Shown here in pieces: positions 34,547-43,481 of a DNA stretch of 64,000 nt (its first letter is position 1; every line of letters begins with the position of its first letter). The notes beneath the pieces were generated by a model that ran no database searches, was not told the origin of the DNA, and was given only the letters and a program-made list of their open reading frames with translations. Made by a program: the position numbers and the translations under genes. The DNA is from an uncultured Lachnospiraceae bacterium (GTDB lineage: Bacteria > Bacillota > Clostridia > Lachnospirales > Lachnospiraceae), in the NCBI GenBank assembly GCA_910578115.1, contig CAJTPO010000007.1:1-64000 (forward strand). The letters are read 5' to 3'.

Positions 34547-35642
34547 AAAAGTGTTCCGGCGTTCCGGACGGTTTTTTAGTCTGGCAGTGATTTTATGGAT
34601 TATCATGAGTATTACCCTGACAGCCTGTTTTCCCAAGCGAGGCAGGGCAGAGCCTTATTCTGCATCGTTCTTTGCCATGGATACTTATATGACGTTTACG
34701 GTATATGATGACGATGCAAAAGCGGCAAAAGAGGCGCTGCAGCAGGCACAGGAGGAGATCGAGGCATTGGAGGCGCTGTGGTCGGTCACCGATGAAGACA
34801 GTGATATTTATGCGTTAAATCACAGCGGCGGTCAGCCTGTAACGGTTCGGGACGAGACGGCCGGGCTGCTTTCGTTTGCCGTAAAAATGGCGCAGGAGAC
34901 TGACGGAGCGTTGGAACCGACGCTGTATCCTGTGCTGACGGCGTGGGGATTTACAACGGAAGGAAACCGGATACCTGCGGCGGAAGAGATTGAAAGGCTT
35001 TTGGAATGTGTCGGCTATGACCGGGTGAAGGTGGAAGGAAGCCATGTCACTCTGGAGGATGGCATGATGCTGGATCTGGGTTCCGTCGGCAAAGGGTATG
35101 CCGGTGACCGGGCAGAACAGATTCTCATAGAAAGGGGCATAAATTCTGCGCTTCTGGATATCGGCGGCAATATTCAGGCCGTGGGCGCCAGGCCGGACGG
35201 CAGTGACTGGCGGCTGGGACTGCGCAGTCCTTTCGGGGAAGGGTTATTCGGGACGCTGCAGATCTCAGATCGTGCGGTGGTCACCTCTGGAAATTACGAG
35301 CGTTATTTTATTGGTGAGGACGGTGTCCGCTATGGTCATATCATTGATCCGGAGACGGGATATCCCGTGAATAACGGACTTGCTTCCGTTACGATTATTG
35401 CCGGGGACGGGAAGCTGTGTGATGCACTCTCCACGTCGCTTTTTGTCATGGGGCTTTCGGATGCGGTCGCTTATTGGAGGACGCATCAGGAGGAGCAGCC
35501 GTTTGACATGATACTGGTCACGGAAGACAGGGAAATTTACCTGACGGAAGAAATTAAAGATAAATTTAATTTGCAGAAAGAGTGCGCGGATATGGTCGTT
35601 TATCCGGTCACATCGTCTGCTGCAGAAGGGCAAAACCGGTAA
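34509..35642 (+). CDS. apbE: FAD:protein FMN transferase (ApbE family lipoprotein)
   Basis: A 377-residue ApbE protein. It has a lipoprotein signal with Cys40 in SITLTACFPK, then the ApbE fold: FAMDTYMTFTVYDDDAK, LDLGSVGKGYAGDRA and the metal-binding C-terminal part GHIIDPETGYPVNN and CDALSTSLFVMG. ApbE attaches FMN covalently to Thr of target proteins (such as Rnf or NQR subunits) outside the cell. The start is uncertain: ATG at 34509 or 34524, or GTG at 34551, which would give a more typical 26-residue signal peptide. The first two overlap the toxin-antitoxin remnant, suggesting that remnant now supplies the leader. Confidence 0.9.
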   Translation: MERFRMKLLIGTEKVFRRSGRFFSLAVILWIIMSITLTACFPKRGRAEPYSASFFAMDTYMTFTVYDDDAKAAKEALQQAQEEIEALEALWSVTDEDSDIYALNHSGGQPVTVRDETAGLLSFAVKMAQETDGALEPTLYPVLTAWGFTTEGNRIPAAEEIERLLECVGYDRVKVEGSHVTLEDGMMLDLGSVGKGYAGDRAEQILIERGINSALLDIGGNIQAVGARPDGSDWRLGLRSPFGEGLFGTLQISDRAVVTSGNYERYFIGEDGVRYGHIIDPETGYPVNNGLASVTIIAGDGKLCDALSTSLFVMGLSDAVAYWRTHQEEQPFDMILVTEDREIYLTEEIKDKFNLQKECADMVVYPVTSSAAEGQNR

Positions 35643-35748
35643 TTACAAATTTCGACCGTGAGATTTATATCTGACAAAAGCTGTGCATATATGCCGAAAA
35701 CAGTAGAAAAATGAAATTATAGGTAGATTTAATTTAAACATAAATAGA

Positions 35749-35788
35749 AAAATGCAGTCTGTCAGCAATGACAGGACTGCATTTTTTC
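35749..35788. terminator. Bidirectional terminator
   Basis: AATGCAGTC-TGTCA (35751-35764), a GCAA tetraloop, then TGACA-G-GACTGCATT (35769-35783) and TTTTC. A-rich sequence on the other side gives a T run for the minus strand too. It serves the convergent apbE and antiporter genes. Confidence 0.92.
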
Positions 35789-35838
35789 TTGTCTTTTTTG
35801 TTTGCTACAATAAAATATATGTCGTTATATAACTCGCG

Positions 35839-37440
35839 TTACTCTCGATACAGATTCTTGATCACAACCAGTGTCAGCAGCAGAAGAATGGCGCCTACCG
35901 GCATGGAGATCCATGCGCTCTGAGTAAATCCGGCTACAATATAAGTGATAAAGGAGATCACGGCTACTACGATAACATAAGGCAGCTGGGTGGATACGTG
36001 ATTGACATGGTCACATTGTGCACCCGCAGAAGCCATGATCGTGGTATCGGAGATCGGAGAACAGTGATCGCCGCATACCGCTCCCGCCATACAGGCGGAG
36101 ATGGAGATGATCATCAGCTGTGGATTGGTATTCATAAATACATTCACCACGATCGGAATGAGAATACCGAAGGTTCCCCAGGAGGTTCCGGTGGAAAATG
36201 CCAGGAAACATGCCACGATAAAAATGATCGCCGGCAGGAAGTTCATAAAAGATCCGGCGCTCTTCTGTACTGCATCGGCTACAAATACGGCTGCTCCCAG
36301 CGAATCGGTCATGGCTTTCAGTGTCCAGGCAAAGGTGAGAATCAGGATTGCCGGAACCATGGCCTTGAAGCCGTCGGGCAGGCAGCCCATACAATCTTTA
36401 AAGCTTAAGACTCTGCGGATCAGATAGATGATGATGGTCAGGATCATGGCGCAGATGCTGCCCAGCGCAAGGCCGACGGAAGCATCGGAATTGGAAAAGG
36501 ATTCGACGAAACCGGCACCGTCAAAAAATCCGCCGGTATAGATCATACCGATGACACAGCAGGCAATCAGCATGATGATAGGGATCAGGAGGTCGATTAC
36601 TTTTCCTTTCGGATTTACGATTTCTGTCTCCTGCGTGGCATCTTTTTTGCCGGTGGAGAACAGATCGCCTTTGAGTGCATTGGCTTCATGAGATTTCATA
36701 GGGCCAAAATCAACTTTCATGAGTATCAGTGCGATCATCATAACGATGGTGAGAATCGCGTAAAAGTTATAGGGAATGGCACGGATAAAAATGGAAAATC
36801 CGTCTTCGCCCTCCACGAAACCGGAAACTGCCGCTGCCCAGGAGGAGATTGGCGCAATGATACAGACAGGTGCCGCGGTGGCATCGATCAGGTAGGCCAG
36901 TTTGGCCCGGGAAACTTTGTGCTCATCCGTGACGGGTTTCATGACACTGCCAACGGTGAGACAGTTGAAATAATCGTCGATAAAGATCAGGACACCCAGC
37001 GCGACGGTGGCAAGCTGTGCCCCGGCCCGTGTCTTAATCTTTTCTTTTGCAAAATGTCCGAAGGCTGCGGAACCGCCGGCTCGATTCATCAGGCTTACCA
37101 TGGCGCCCAGGATCACAAGAAATACCAGAATACCTACGTTGTAGCCATCGGAAAGGACTGAGACGAAGCCGTCGTTGAAAATGTGCGTCAGTGTTCCCTC
37201 GAAGGAAAAGCCGGAATAGAACAGGCCGCCCACCAGAATACCGATGAACAGTGAGCTGTAAACTTCCTTCGTGATCAGCGCCAGTACGATCGCGACAATG
37301 GGCGGGACCAGCGCCCAGAAAGTGGCGTACATGGCAGGCGTATACTCGGCCTCCGCTTCTGCAGCGAACACGGTAAGCGGCAGAAGCGTCAGGCTGAGAA
37401 GCATAAGACCTGCCCCTTGTAACAGTTTTTTCTTTCTCAT
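35839..37440 (-). CDS. Na+/H+ antiporter, NhaC family
   Basis: A 533-residue membrane antiporter with about 11-12 hydrophobic segments. The first 27 residues look like a cleavable signal peptide (LLLSLTLLPLTVFAAEA), which is seen in some Clostridial members. Characteristic segments are IFIDDYFNCLTVGSVMKP (paired Asp), STGTSWGTFGILIPI and GDHCSPISDTTIMAS, the last being the NhaC signature. It exchanges sodium for protons, or a malate/lactate-type substrate as in MleN relatives. GGGAGT precedes the ATG. Monocistronic. Confidence 0.9.
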   Translation of the reverse strand: MRKKKLLQGAGLMLLSLTLLPLTVFAAEAEAEYTPAMYATFWALVPPIVAIVLALITKEVYSSLFIGILVGGLFYSGFSFEGTLTHIFNDGFVSVLSDGYNVGILVFLVILGAMVSLMNRAGGSAAFGHFAKEKIKTRAGAQLATVALGVLIFIDDYFNCLTVGSVMKPVTDEHKVSRAKLAYLIDATAAPVCIIAPISSWAAAVSGFVEGEDGFSIFIRAIPYNFYAILTIVMMIALILMKVDFGPMKSHEANALKGDLFSTGKKDATQETEIVNPKGKVIDLLIPIIMLIACCVIGMIYTGGFFDGAGFVESFSNSDASVGLALGSICAMILTIIIYLIRRVLSFKDCMGCLPDGFKAMVPAILILTFAWTLKAMTDSLGAAVFVADAVQKSAGSFMNFLPAIIFIVACFLAFSTGTSWGTFGILIPIVVNVFMNTNPQLMIISISACMAGAVCGDHCSPISDTTIMASAGAQCDHVNHVSTQLPYVIVVAVISFITYIVAGFTQSAWISMPVGAILLLLTLVVIKNLYRE

Positions 37441-38036
37441 TTGTTTATACTCCCTTTTTTATAGTTTGTATGGAAGGCTTCGTGCTCGAAACGCTTCCAC
37501 GATATGGATGACTCCGCGGCAGTAGAATGTCAGTTTTGCATAAAAATACATTGCAGATATTTGTATGGTAACAGGACCGTGGAGGTCTTTCCGTACATCT
37601 GCTGTATGATCATAGCTTTAGACATGTCTTCAAGCAGAGCCAGTGGCATAATTATCGAAGTCAGTATACCACTGCATCCTGGGTTTCACAAGGAAAAGTC
37701 GTAAATAATGAATATTTATGTAACAGTTCGTTACATACCGGTTTTTGTCCGCTTATGCGCCGGTGTAATTTGTGTCAGCAGTTTGTGGTTGCTATATCAC
37801 CTGTTATTCTGATACATTATGAGAAATATCAAATCTACAGGGAGCAGGAACGGGGAATTGGTATAAGGCAGTATATTATTTATAGAAGTAACTGGCAAGC
37901 AGAACTGCGCACTTGCTGCGCTGTTCGTGAATGCATGTGTGCATATGTAAACATCCACTTCTATTTATGGTGGTATGATGGTACGGGATATGGATGTTTA
38001 GGAATGAAATACAGAAAGGTACAAGGAGGGTGTGGC
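37441..38036. other. Divergent intergenic region, no gene recognised
   Basis: About 600 bases between the antiporter and the GH3 gene. It contains a perfect inverted repeat at 37717-37737 and a cre-like CGAAACGCTTCCA (around 37488-37500) near the antiporter start. Open frames present in the stretch lack ribosome binding sites and family signals. Confidence 0.5.
37717..37737. promoter_or_regulatory. Candidate operator: 8-bp inverted repeat
   Basis: TATGTAAC, AGTTC, GTTACATA: a perfect 21-base dyad in the region upstream of the glycosidase pair, of the size bound by TetR- or GntR-type dimers. No regulator gene is adjacent, so the cognate protein is unknown. Confidence 0.4.
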
Positions 38037-40136
38037 ATGAAAAGAGAAGAGGCAAGAAGGAGAGCATCGGAGCTGGTGGCGAAGATGACGGTGGAGGAGC
38101 GCGTGGGGCAGCTGCGGTATGAGGCGCCGGCTATAGAAAGGCTTGGCATTCCCGCCTATAACTGGTGGGGAGAAGGGCTGCATGGCGTGGCCAGGGCTGG
38201 GACGGCGACGGTGTTTCCACAGGCGATCGGTATCGCGGCGGCATTTGATGAGGAACTGACAGGTAAGATCGGGGAATGCGTGGCCACAGAGGGCAGAGCG
38301 AAGTACAATGAATATTCTGCCCACAATGACAGGGATATCTACAAAGGACTCACGTTCTGGTCACCGAATGTGAATATTTTCCGGGATCCCAGATGGGGAA
38401 GGGGACATGAGACCTACGGAGAGGATCCTTATCTGACTTCCAGACTGGGTGTTGCTTTCGTCAAGGGGCTGCAGGGAGACGGGGAAGTCATGAAAGCGGC
38501 GGCCTGCGCGAAGCACTTTGCGGTACATTCCGGACCGGAGGCGCTGCGCCATGAGTTCAATGCGGAGGCTGACCCGAAAGATATGGAGGAAACCTATCTG
38601 CCTGCGTTCGAGGCGCTTGTCGAAGAAGCGCATGTGGAGGCGGTGATGGGTGCCTATAACAGGACAAACGGGGAACCCTGCTGCGGAAGTGAGACATTGA
38701 TTCGCGGCATTTTGCGTGGGAAGTGGAATTTTGAAGGCCATTTTGTGTCTGACTGCTGGGCAATCAGGGATTTTCATGAGCATCATATGGTGACTGCAAC
38801 GCCGGCACAGTCTGCGGCCATGGCGTTGAATGCGGGATGCGATTTAAACTGCGGCGTGACTTATCTGCACCTGCTGGAGGCGCTTAAGCAGGGGCTGGTG
38901 ACGGAAGAAAGCATCACGGAGGCGGCAGTGCGCCTTTTCACCACCAGATTCCTGTTGGGACTTTTTGATGAAAGTGAATATGATAACCTTGATTATGAGG
39001 TGGTGGAATGTGAAGAGCATATCGCGCTGGCGGACCGGGCGGCCAGGGAGAGTATTGTCCTGCTTAAGAATGACGGCATCTTACCCCTGAATGTGGATAA
39101 GCTCAGAACCATCGGTGTGATCGGTCCCAATGCGGACAGCCGTAAGCCGTTGGTGGGCAATTATCATGGGACCTCATCGGAATACATTACAGTAGCAGAA
39201 GGAATCCGAAACTATGTGGATGGTAAAGTAAGAGTCCTGTTCTCGGAAGGCTGCGGGTTGTTCGAGGATAAGACGGAGGCATTGGCTTTTGCCGGAGACA
39301 GGCTTGCAGAAGCCAGGATTGTTGCGGAGCACAGTGACGTGGTGGTTCTGTGCCTGGGACTGGATGAGACGCTGGAAGGAGAAGAAGGAGATACCGGCAA
39401 CAGCTATGCTTCCGGGGACAAGACGGATCTGCTGCTCCCGAAGCCCCAGAGGGATCTGATGGAGGCAGTTGCGTCCGTGGGCAAACCGGTGATCCTCTGT
39501 CTGATGACGGGCAGCGCCATGGATCTGCGTTATCCGGCAGAACATTTTAACGCTGTTGTACAGTTGTGGTATCCCGGTGCCCGAGGCGGTAGAAATGCGG
39601 CGGAGATTCTGTTTGGGGCGGTTTCTCCGTCAGGAAAACTGCCGGTTACCTTCTATGAGGACAGTGACAGGCTGCCGGAATTTACCGATTACCGTATGGC
39701 AGGCAGGACTTACCGTTATATGGAAGAAAAGGCGCAGTATCCGTTTGGATTCGGCCTGACTTACGGGGACGTGGCCGTGACGGCGGCGGAGGCTGTCGGA
39801 ACCGGACGGGAAGAAATGTCCGTCAAAGTAACCCTGCAGAATAAAGGGCTGTACGACACGGATGATGTGGTACAGATCTATATTAAGAATACGGATTCCG
39901 CATACGCTCTGAAGAATCCCGCACTTTGTGCGTTTAAGCGGGTTCACGTCAAGGCGGGAGAGACGGTGCAGACGGTACTGCGGATTGCTCCGAAGGCGTT
40001 TACGGTAGTGACGCCGGTGGGAGAGCGGATGATGGACGGCAGATGTTTTGATCTGTATGCCGCTACTTTCCAGCCGGATGAGCGGAGTCGGGAGCTGATG
40101 GGGAGAGAGGCCGTGAAAGTACCTCTTTGCTTTTGA
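38037..40136 (+). CDS. Glycoside hydrolase family 3 (beta-xylosidase/beta-glucosidase-like)
   Basis: A 699-residue cytoplasmic enzyme started at 38037 behind AAGGAGGG. The N-terminal GH3 barrel begins IPAYNWWGEGLHGVA, a signature of the xylosidase-like subgroup, and continues with ACAKHFAVHSGPE and the nucleophile segment FVSDCWAIRDFH. The second alpha/beta domain (IVLLKNDGILPL, GEEGDTGN) and a C-terminal fibronectin III-like domain follow. There is no signal peptide, so it acts on imported oligosaccharides. It is 46 bases ahead of the fucosidase gene, and the two likely form one operon. The exact sugar cannot be told from sequence. Confidence 0.93.
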   Translation: MKREEARRRASELVAKMTVEERVGQLRYEAPAIERLGIPAYNWWGEGLHGVARAGTATVFPQAIGIAAAFDEELTGKIGECVATEGRAKYNEYSAHNDRDIYKGLTFWSPNVNIFRDPRWGRGHETYGEDPYLTSRLGVAFVKGLQGDGEVMKAAACAKHFAVHSGPEALRHEFNAEADPKDMEETYLPAFEALVEEAHVEAVMGAYNRTNGEPCCGSETLIRGILRGKWNFEGHFVSDCWAIRDFHEHHMVTATPAQSAAMALNAGCDLNCGVTYLHLLEALKQGLVTEESITEAAVRLFTTRFLLGLFDESEYDNLDYEVVECEEHIALADRAARESIVLLKNDGILPLNVDKLRTIGVIGPNADSRKPLVGNYHGTSSEYITVAEGIRNYVDGKVRVLFSEGCGLFEDKTEALAFAGDRLAEARIVAEHSDVVVLCLGLDETLEGEEGDTGNSYASGDKTDLLLPKPQRDLMEAVASVGKPVILCLMTGSAMDLRYPAEHFNAVVQLWYPGARGGRNAAEILFGAVSPSGKLPVTFYEDSDRLPEFTDYRMAGRTYRYMEEKAQYPFGFGLTYGDVAVTAAEAVGTGREEMSVKVTLQNKGLYDTDDVVQIYIKNTDSAYALKNPALCAFKRVHVKAGETVQTVLRIAPKAFTVVTPVGERMMDGRCFDLYAATFQPDERSRELMGREAVKVPLCF

Positions 40137-40182
40137 GTCGTTCGGTTGGAAGTTGTAACGCTTCGAAATGGAGGAGAAATGT

Positions 40183-41664
40183 ATGGCAAAAGTGTATGAT
40201 ATGAAGCCGTATCTTGACGAGATCGAGAGGGTGATACAGGAAGGTCCGTACAGGGACAGCTGGGAATCATTATCGGAATATCAGGTTCCGAACTGGTATG
40301 AAAAGAAGAAATTCGGGATTTTCATTCATTGGGGTGTATTCAGCGTCCCGGCATTCGGCAGTGAGTGGTATCCAAGGAATATGTATATTCAGGGTGAGAA
40401 GGAATATCAGCATCATATTGAGACGTATGGGCAGCACAAGGAGTTCGGTTATAGAGATTTTGTACCGCTTTTCAAGGCGGAGAAATTTGATCCGGAAGCG
40501 TGGGCAGAGCTGTTTAGACGGGCAGGGGCGGAGTATGTTGTGCCTGTGGCCGAGCATCATGACGGATTTCAGATGTACAAAAGTCAAATTTCCGAGTGGA
40601 ATGCATGGGATAAGGGACCGAAGAGAGACATATTGGGGGAACTGCAAAAGGCGTTTGCGGGGAAGGATCTTATCCTGGGTGCTTCCTCACATCGTATCGA
40701 GCACTGGTTTTTTCTGAGTCATGGCAGGGAATTTGACAGTGATATTAAAGAACCGCTGGAACGGGGAGATCTTTACTGGCCGTCGATGCCGGAGGCGGAA
40801 CTGCACGATATTTTCAGTCATCCGGTACCGACAGAGGAATTTCTGCAGGATTGGCTTGTGCGAACCTGTGAGCTGATAGACGAATACCGGCCGAAGATTC
40901 TTTATTTTGACTGGTGGATCCAGCATTTCAGTGCAAAACCCTATATAAAGAAACTGGCAGCCTACTATTATAACAGGGCGGCTCAGTGGGGGGAGCAGGT
41001 GGTGATCAACTATAAGCATGACGCTTTTCTCTTCGGGACGGCTGTGCCGGATGTGGAAAGAGGCCAGTTTGCGGATATGAAGCGGTATAGCTGGCAGACG
41101 GATACGGCAATTGCCCTGAACTCCTGGGGATATACGGAGAACAATGTTTATCGTCCCGCCGATGAGATATTGTGTGATCTGGTAGATATCGTGAGTAAGA
41201 ATGGCAGATTGCTTCTGAATGTCGGTCCCAGGGCAGATGGAAGGATTTCGGAAGAGGAAACGGGAGTCCTGACACAGATTGGAGAATGGCTTGCAGTGAA
41301 CGGAGAGGCCATTTATGGATCGAAGACGTGGAGAATTTATGGAGAAGGTCCGACGCAGATCGTCGAGGGGCAATTTTCGGACGGCATCAAGAAGAATTTC
41401 ACCAGCCAGGATTTCCGTTTTACGACCAAAGGCGGAAAGCTGTATGTCACGGCGTTGAAGTGCAGTGAGACAGGCAAATACTGTGTGCGGTCTTTGGGGA
41501 TACGGGATGCATCGAGAATGGCCAATTTCAATGGGATCATTAAGAAGGTGGAGACGCTTGGACAGGATCAGGAGCCTGTATGGGAGCGGGATGAAGACGG
41601 ATTGAAGATCGACTGTGACGTTAAGAGCGATAAGCCGGTGGTATTCAGGGTGACGATAGAATAA
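40183..41664 (+). CDS. Alpha-L-fucosidase (glycoside hydrolase family 29)
   Basis: A 493-residue GH29 enzyme without signal peptide. WYEKKKFGIFIHWGVFSVPAF opens the catalytic barrel; VPVAEHHDGFQMY and the nucleophile segment ILYFDWWIQ are visible, and RLLLNVGPRADGRI is the conserved late-barrel motif. A beta domain forms the C-terminus. The ATG at 40183 is preferred because GGAGGAG (40170-40176) is ideally placed, so the upstream in-frame ATG at 40168 is not needed. It removes fucose from host-type glycans taken up by the cell. A copy of the CGCTTCGnAATGGAG-type sequence supplies the ribosome binding site. Confidence 0.93.
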   Translation: MAKVYDMKPYLDEIERVIQEGPYRDSWESLSEYQVPNWYEKKKFGIFIHWGVFSVPAFGSEWYPRNMYIQGEKEYQHHIETYGQHKEFGYRDFVPLFKAEKFDPEAWAELFRRAGAEYVVPVAEHHDGFQMYKSQISEWNAWDKGPKRDILGELQKAFAGKDLILGASSHRIEHWFFLSHGREFDSDIKEPLERGDLYWPSMPEAELHDIFSHPVPTEEFLQDWLVRTCELIDEYRPKILYFDWWIQHFSAKPYIKKLAAYYYNRAAQWGEQVVINYKHDAFLFGTAVPDVERGQFADMKRYSWQTDTAIALNSWGYTENNVYRPADEILCDLVDIVSKNGRLLLNVGPRADGRISEEETGVLTQIGEWLAVNGEAIYGSKTWRIYGEGPTQIVEGQFSDGIKKNFTSQDFRFTTKGGKLYVTALKCSETGKYCVRSLGIRDASRMANFNGIIKKVETLGQDQEPVWERDEDGLKIDCDVKSDKPVVFRVTIE

Positions 41665-42031
41665 GGGACGGCGAAGAAGCGTCCTCTGTAGTCTGGATGC
41701 CGGAAATGAAATTTCTATTGTCGTTAACTATAATAAGATAATATTTATGAAGCTGTTGCAAAGTGCAATGATTCTGCGGTCTGTGGAAAAGGGGCGAAGC
41801 TGGCCGGGGATCGTGAGAATCTGCTTTTGCAGCAGCTTTTTGCATTATGGAGCGTGACGGGGAATTTTGTTTTGAAAGTCCGTTTTATAGGACAGCGATT
41901 ATGGTATCTTATTGTTACTAAAGGCGCTGTAGGGCCGGCAGCAGTGGGAAGACCGCATAGTGCCGGGAAGCAGAAGAAGATATCGATCAGGCAGTTCGGA
42001 GCCGTGAGGAAACAGGAAGGGAGGGACGATC
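41665..42031. other. Intergenic region with a long imperfect hairpin
   Basis: About 370 bases. AAGCTGTTGCAAA (41750-41762) can pair with TTTTGCAGCAGCTT (41826-41839), followed by TTTTGC, and may end the fucosidase transcript. Nothing else recognised; open frames here have no supporting signals. Confidence 0.45.
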
Positions 42032-42391
42032 ATGTTGGAGAGAAGATTTGGGTTATTTACCTGTCTGCTGTTGTTTATTCTTATTTTTTGTTCGCAGGGC
42101 ATTGTGACGAGAGGAAGAAATGTGCAGCGCACCGAGGAAAATTATCATTATCTGGAGCTGGAGCGGGAATATGTGAAGAACACCAGGGAATATCTGAAAG
42201 AACAGGGATTTGATAACTGTGGTGTCATGATGACAAGGGTTACGAAGGAAGATGGCAGCAGAGAGTATACTGTCCGGGTTCACCACAGGAAGCTGGGACG
42301 GATGAATGGGCGGGATAAGTCGGCATTGAAGGATATACTGTCACAGGCGGAATTTGGAACCGGCGCGTGTGTATTTCAGTATGAGCTATAA
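42032..42391 (+). CDS. Small exported protein of unknown function (119 aa)
   Basis: A 119-residue protein with an N-terminal hydrophobic segment (FGLFTCLLLFILIFCSQGIV) that is a signal peptide or anchor. The rest is hydrophilic and helical, with YHYLELEREYVKNTREYLKEQGF followed by a beta-like DNCGVMMTRVTKEDGSREYTVRVHH. A strong GGAAGGGAGGGA site lies 5-10 bases upstream. I do not recognise a family; the layout suggests a small sporulation- or envelope-associated protein, but this is a guess. It ends five bases before the SOS-type promoter at 42396. Confidence 0.75.
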   Translation: MLERRFGLFTCLLLFILIFCSQGIVTRGRNVQRTEENYHYLELEREYVKNTREYLKEQGFDNCGVMMTRVTKEDGSREYTVRVHHRKLGRMNGRDKSALKDILSQAEFGTGACVFQYEL

Positions 42392-42395
42392 GGAC

Positions 42396-42447
42396 TTGAC
42401 AGAGATGAACGTTTGTTCTATTATTTAAATGAGAAGAACACATGTTC
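42396..42447. promoter_or_regulatory. SOS promoter: sigma-A promoter with two LexA boxes
   Basis: TTGACA (42396-42401), 17-base spacer, TATTAT (42419-42424). Inside the spacer lies GAACGTTTGTTC (42407-42418) and just past the -10 lies GAACACATGTTC (42436-42447). Both match the Gram-positive LexA box GAAC-N4-GTTC exactly, and their positions would block RNA polymerase. DNA damage should therefore induce this transcript, which runs toward 42515 and 42732. Confidence 0.8.
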
Positions 42448-42497
42448 TGATTACAAATTTCATTTACATTAAGGAATGACTTTTTCCAGTTTTGGGA

Positions 42498-42511
42498 TTA
42501 TACTAGTATAA
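42498..42511. repeat. Perfect 14-base palindrome
   Basis: TTATACTAGTATAA, in the leader of the SOS-type transcript, ending three bases before the possible 39-codon ORF. It could be a second regulatory site or part of a promoter. Confidence 0.4.
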
Positions 42512-42514
42512 GCC

Positions 42515-42634
42515 ATGCTGATTATCGATACCTACAGGCAGGATATATTCTCATCGGCAGGGCGGCTGAATGAGGCGATGCCGGCAGCATTGTCGATTGA
42601 AGCTGACGCGGCAGATGGGAATTCAGATAAATAG
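42515..42634 (+). CDS. Possible 39-residue SOS-induced peptide
   Basis: An ATG-to-TAG frame of 39 codons directly downstream of the LexA-controlled promoter. The sequence starts MLIIDTYRQDIFSSAGRL and ends in an acidic tail. It has no membrane helix, LysM domain or recognised motif, and no clear ribosome binding site, so it may be chance. It is listed because SOS regulons often include very small proteins and no other ORF lies between the promoter and 42732. Confidence 0.25.
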   Translation: MLIIDTYRQDIFSSAGRLNEAMPAALSIEADAADGNSDK

Positions 42635-42731
42635 AAGGTGTGGACAATTATTATGGGTTATATCAGGTAACAGCAGAGTAATTTAAGCTTTGCCGGAATA
42701 TTCTTTCAATGAATTCAGATTGGAGCAGTGT

Positions 42732-43355
42732 ATGAGACCTAATCCCAAACCACAGGAAATGTACAGACATTTTAAGGGAAATATCTATCAAATCCGCTGT
42801 CTTGCGAAGCACAGCGAGACGGGTGAGATGATGGTAGTTTATCAGGCGATGTATGATACTTTTCAAATTTACGTGAGACCGCTTGCCATGTTTATGGAAG
42901 AAGTGGATTCGGTGAAATATCCGGATGCCATGCAGAAGTATCGTTTTGCATTATTGGAGGATTCGGAACCGGAATCTGCCTGCTGTCCGGCTGATACGGA
43001 TGGTGTGCCGGCACAGAATTCTGAGCGGACATACAACGGCATATTGTCCGGGATGTCGGTACAGCCGACCGCAGAGCAGAAGACGGAGAATACAGCAGCG
43101 GAAGAGAAGGTACAGGAAGCGGATGAACAATTGAATATTGATCCTCTGGTGATGGAGTTTTTAGATGCAGATACTTATGAGCAAAGACTCAATATTCTGG
43201 CTGCGCTCCGCCACAGAATTACAGATGAAATGATCAATACGATGGCCATAGCGGTCGATCTGGAGATCAAAGAGGGTGATGTGGAAGAGCGCTGTGAGGA
43301 ATTTAAGAACTGTCTGTTGACCTTCGAGAAATACGAGTGTAACAGACTGCGCTAA
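42732..43355 (+). CDS. DUF1653-domain protein
   Basis: A 207-residue protein started at 42732 (GGAG at 42722-42725). Residues 6-70 are a DUF1653 domain: EMYRHFKGNIYQIRCLAKHS, MVVYQAMYD, YVRPLAMFMEEVD. An acidic, low-complexity linker of about 60 residues follows, then a helical C-terminal part (YEQRLNILAALRHRITDEMI) of unknown function. DUF1653 domains are small beta proteins often found near nucleotide metabolism genes. It may be transcribed from the SOS promoter about 300 bases upstream. Confidence 0.88.
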   Translation: MRPNPKPQEMYRHFKGNIYQIRCLAKHSETGEMMVVYQAMYDTFQIYVRPLAMFMEEVDSVKYPDAMQKYRFALLEDSEPESACCPADTDGVPAQNSERTYNGILSGMSVQPTAEQKTENTAAEEKVQEADEQLNIDPLVMEFLDADTYEQRLNILAALRHRITDEMINTMAIAVDLEIKEGDVEERCEEFKNCLLTFEKYECNRLR

Positions 43356-43481
43356 GAGTTCAGGTTTCAGTCATCCAGTCGTAATGGTATTATGTCGACC
43401 ACCGGAGAATCTTATTGAGTTGTCCTGCTGCGATTAACATGTCAGGCAGCAGGATGGGGAATTCTGACCGGGAGGTGACTT

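Noticed and set aside
37504..37704. 66-codon frame in the region before the GH3 gene
   Set aside because: No ribosome binding site and Cys/Ile-rich random-like composition.
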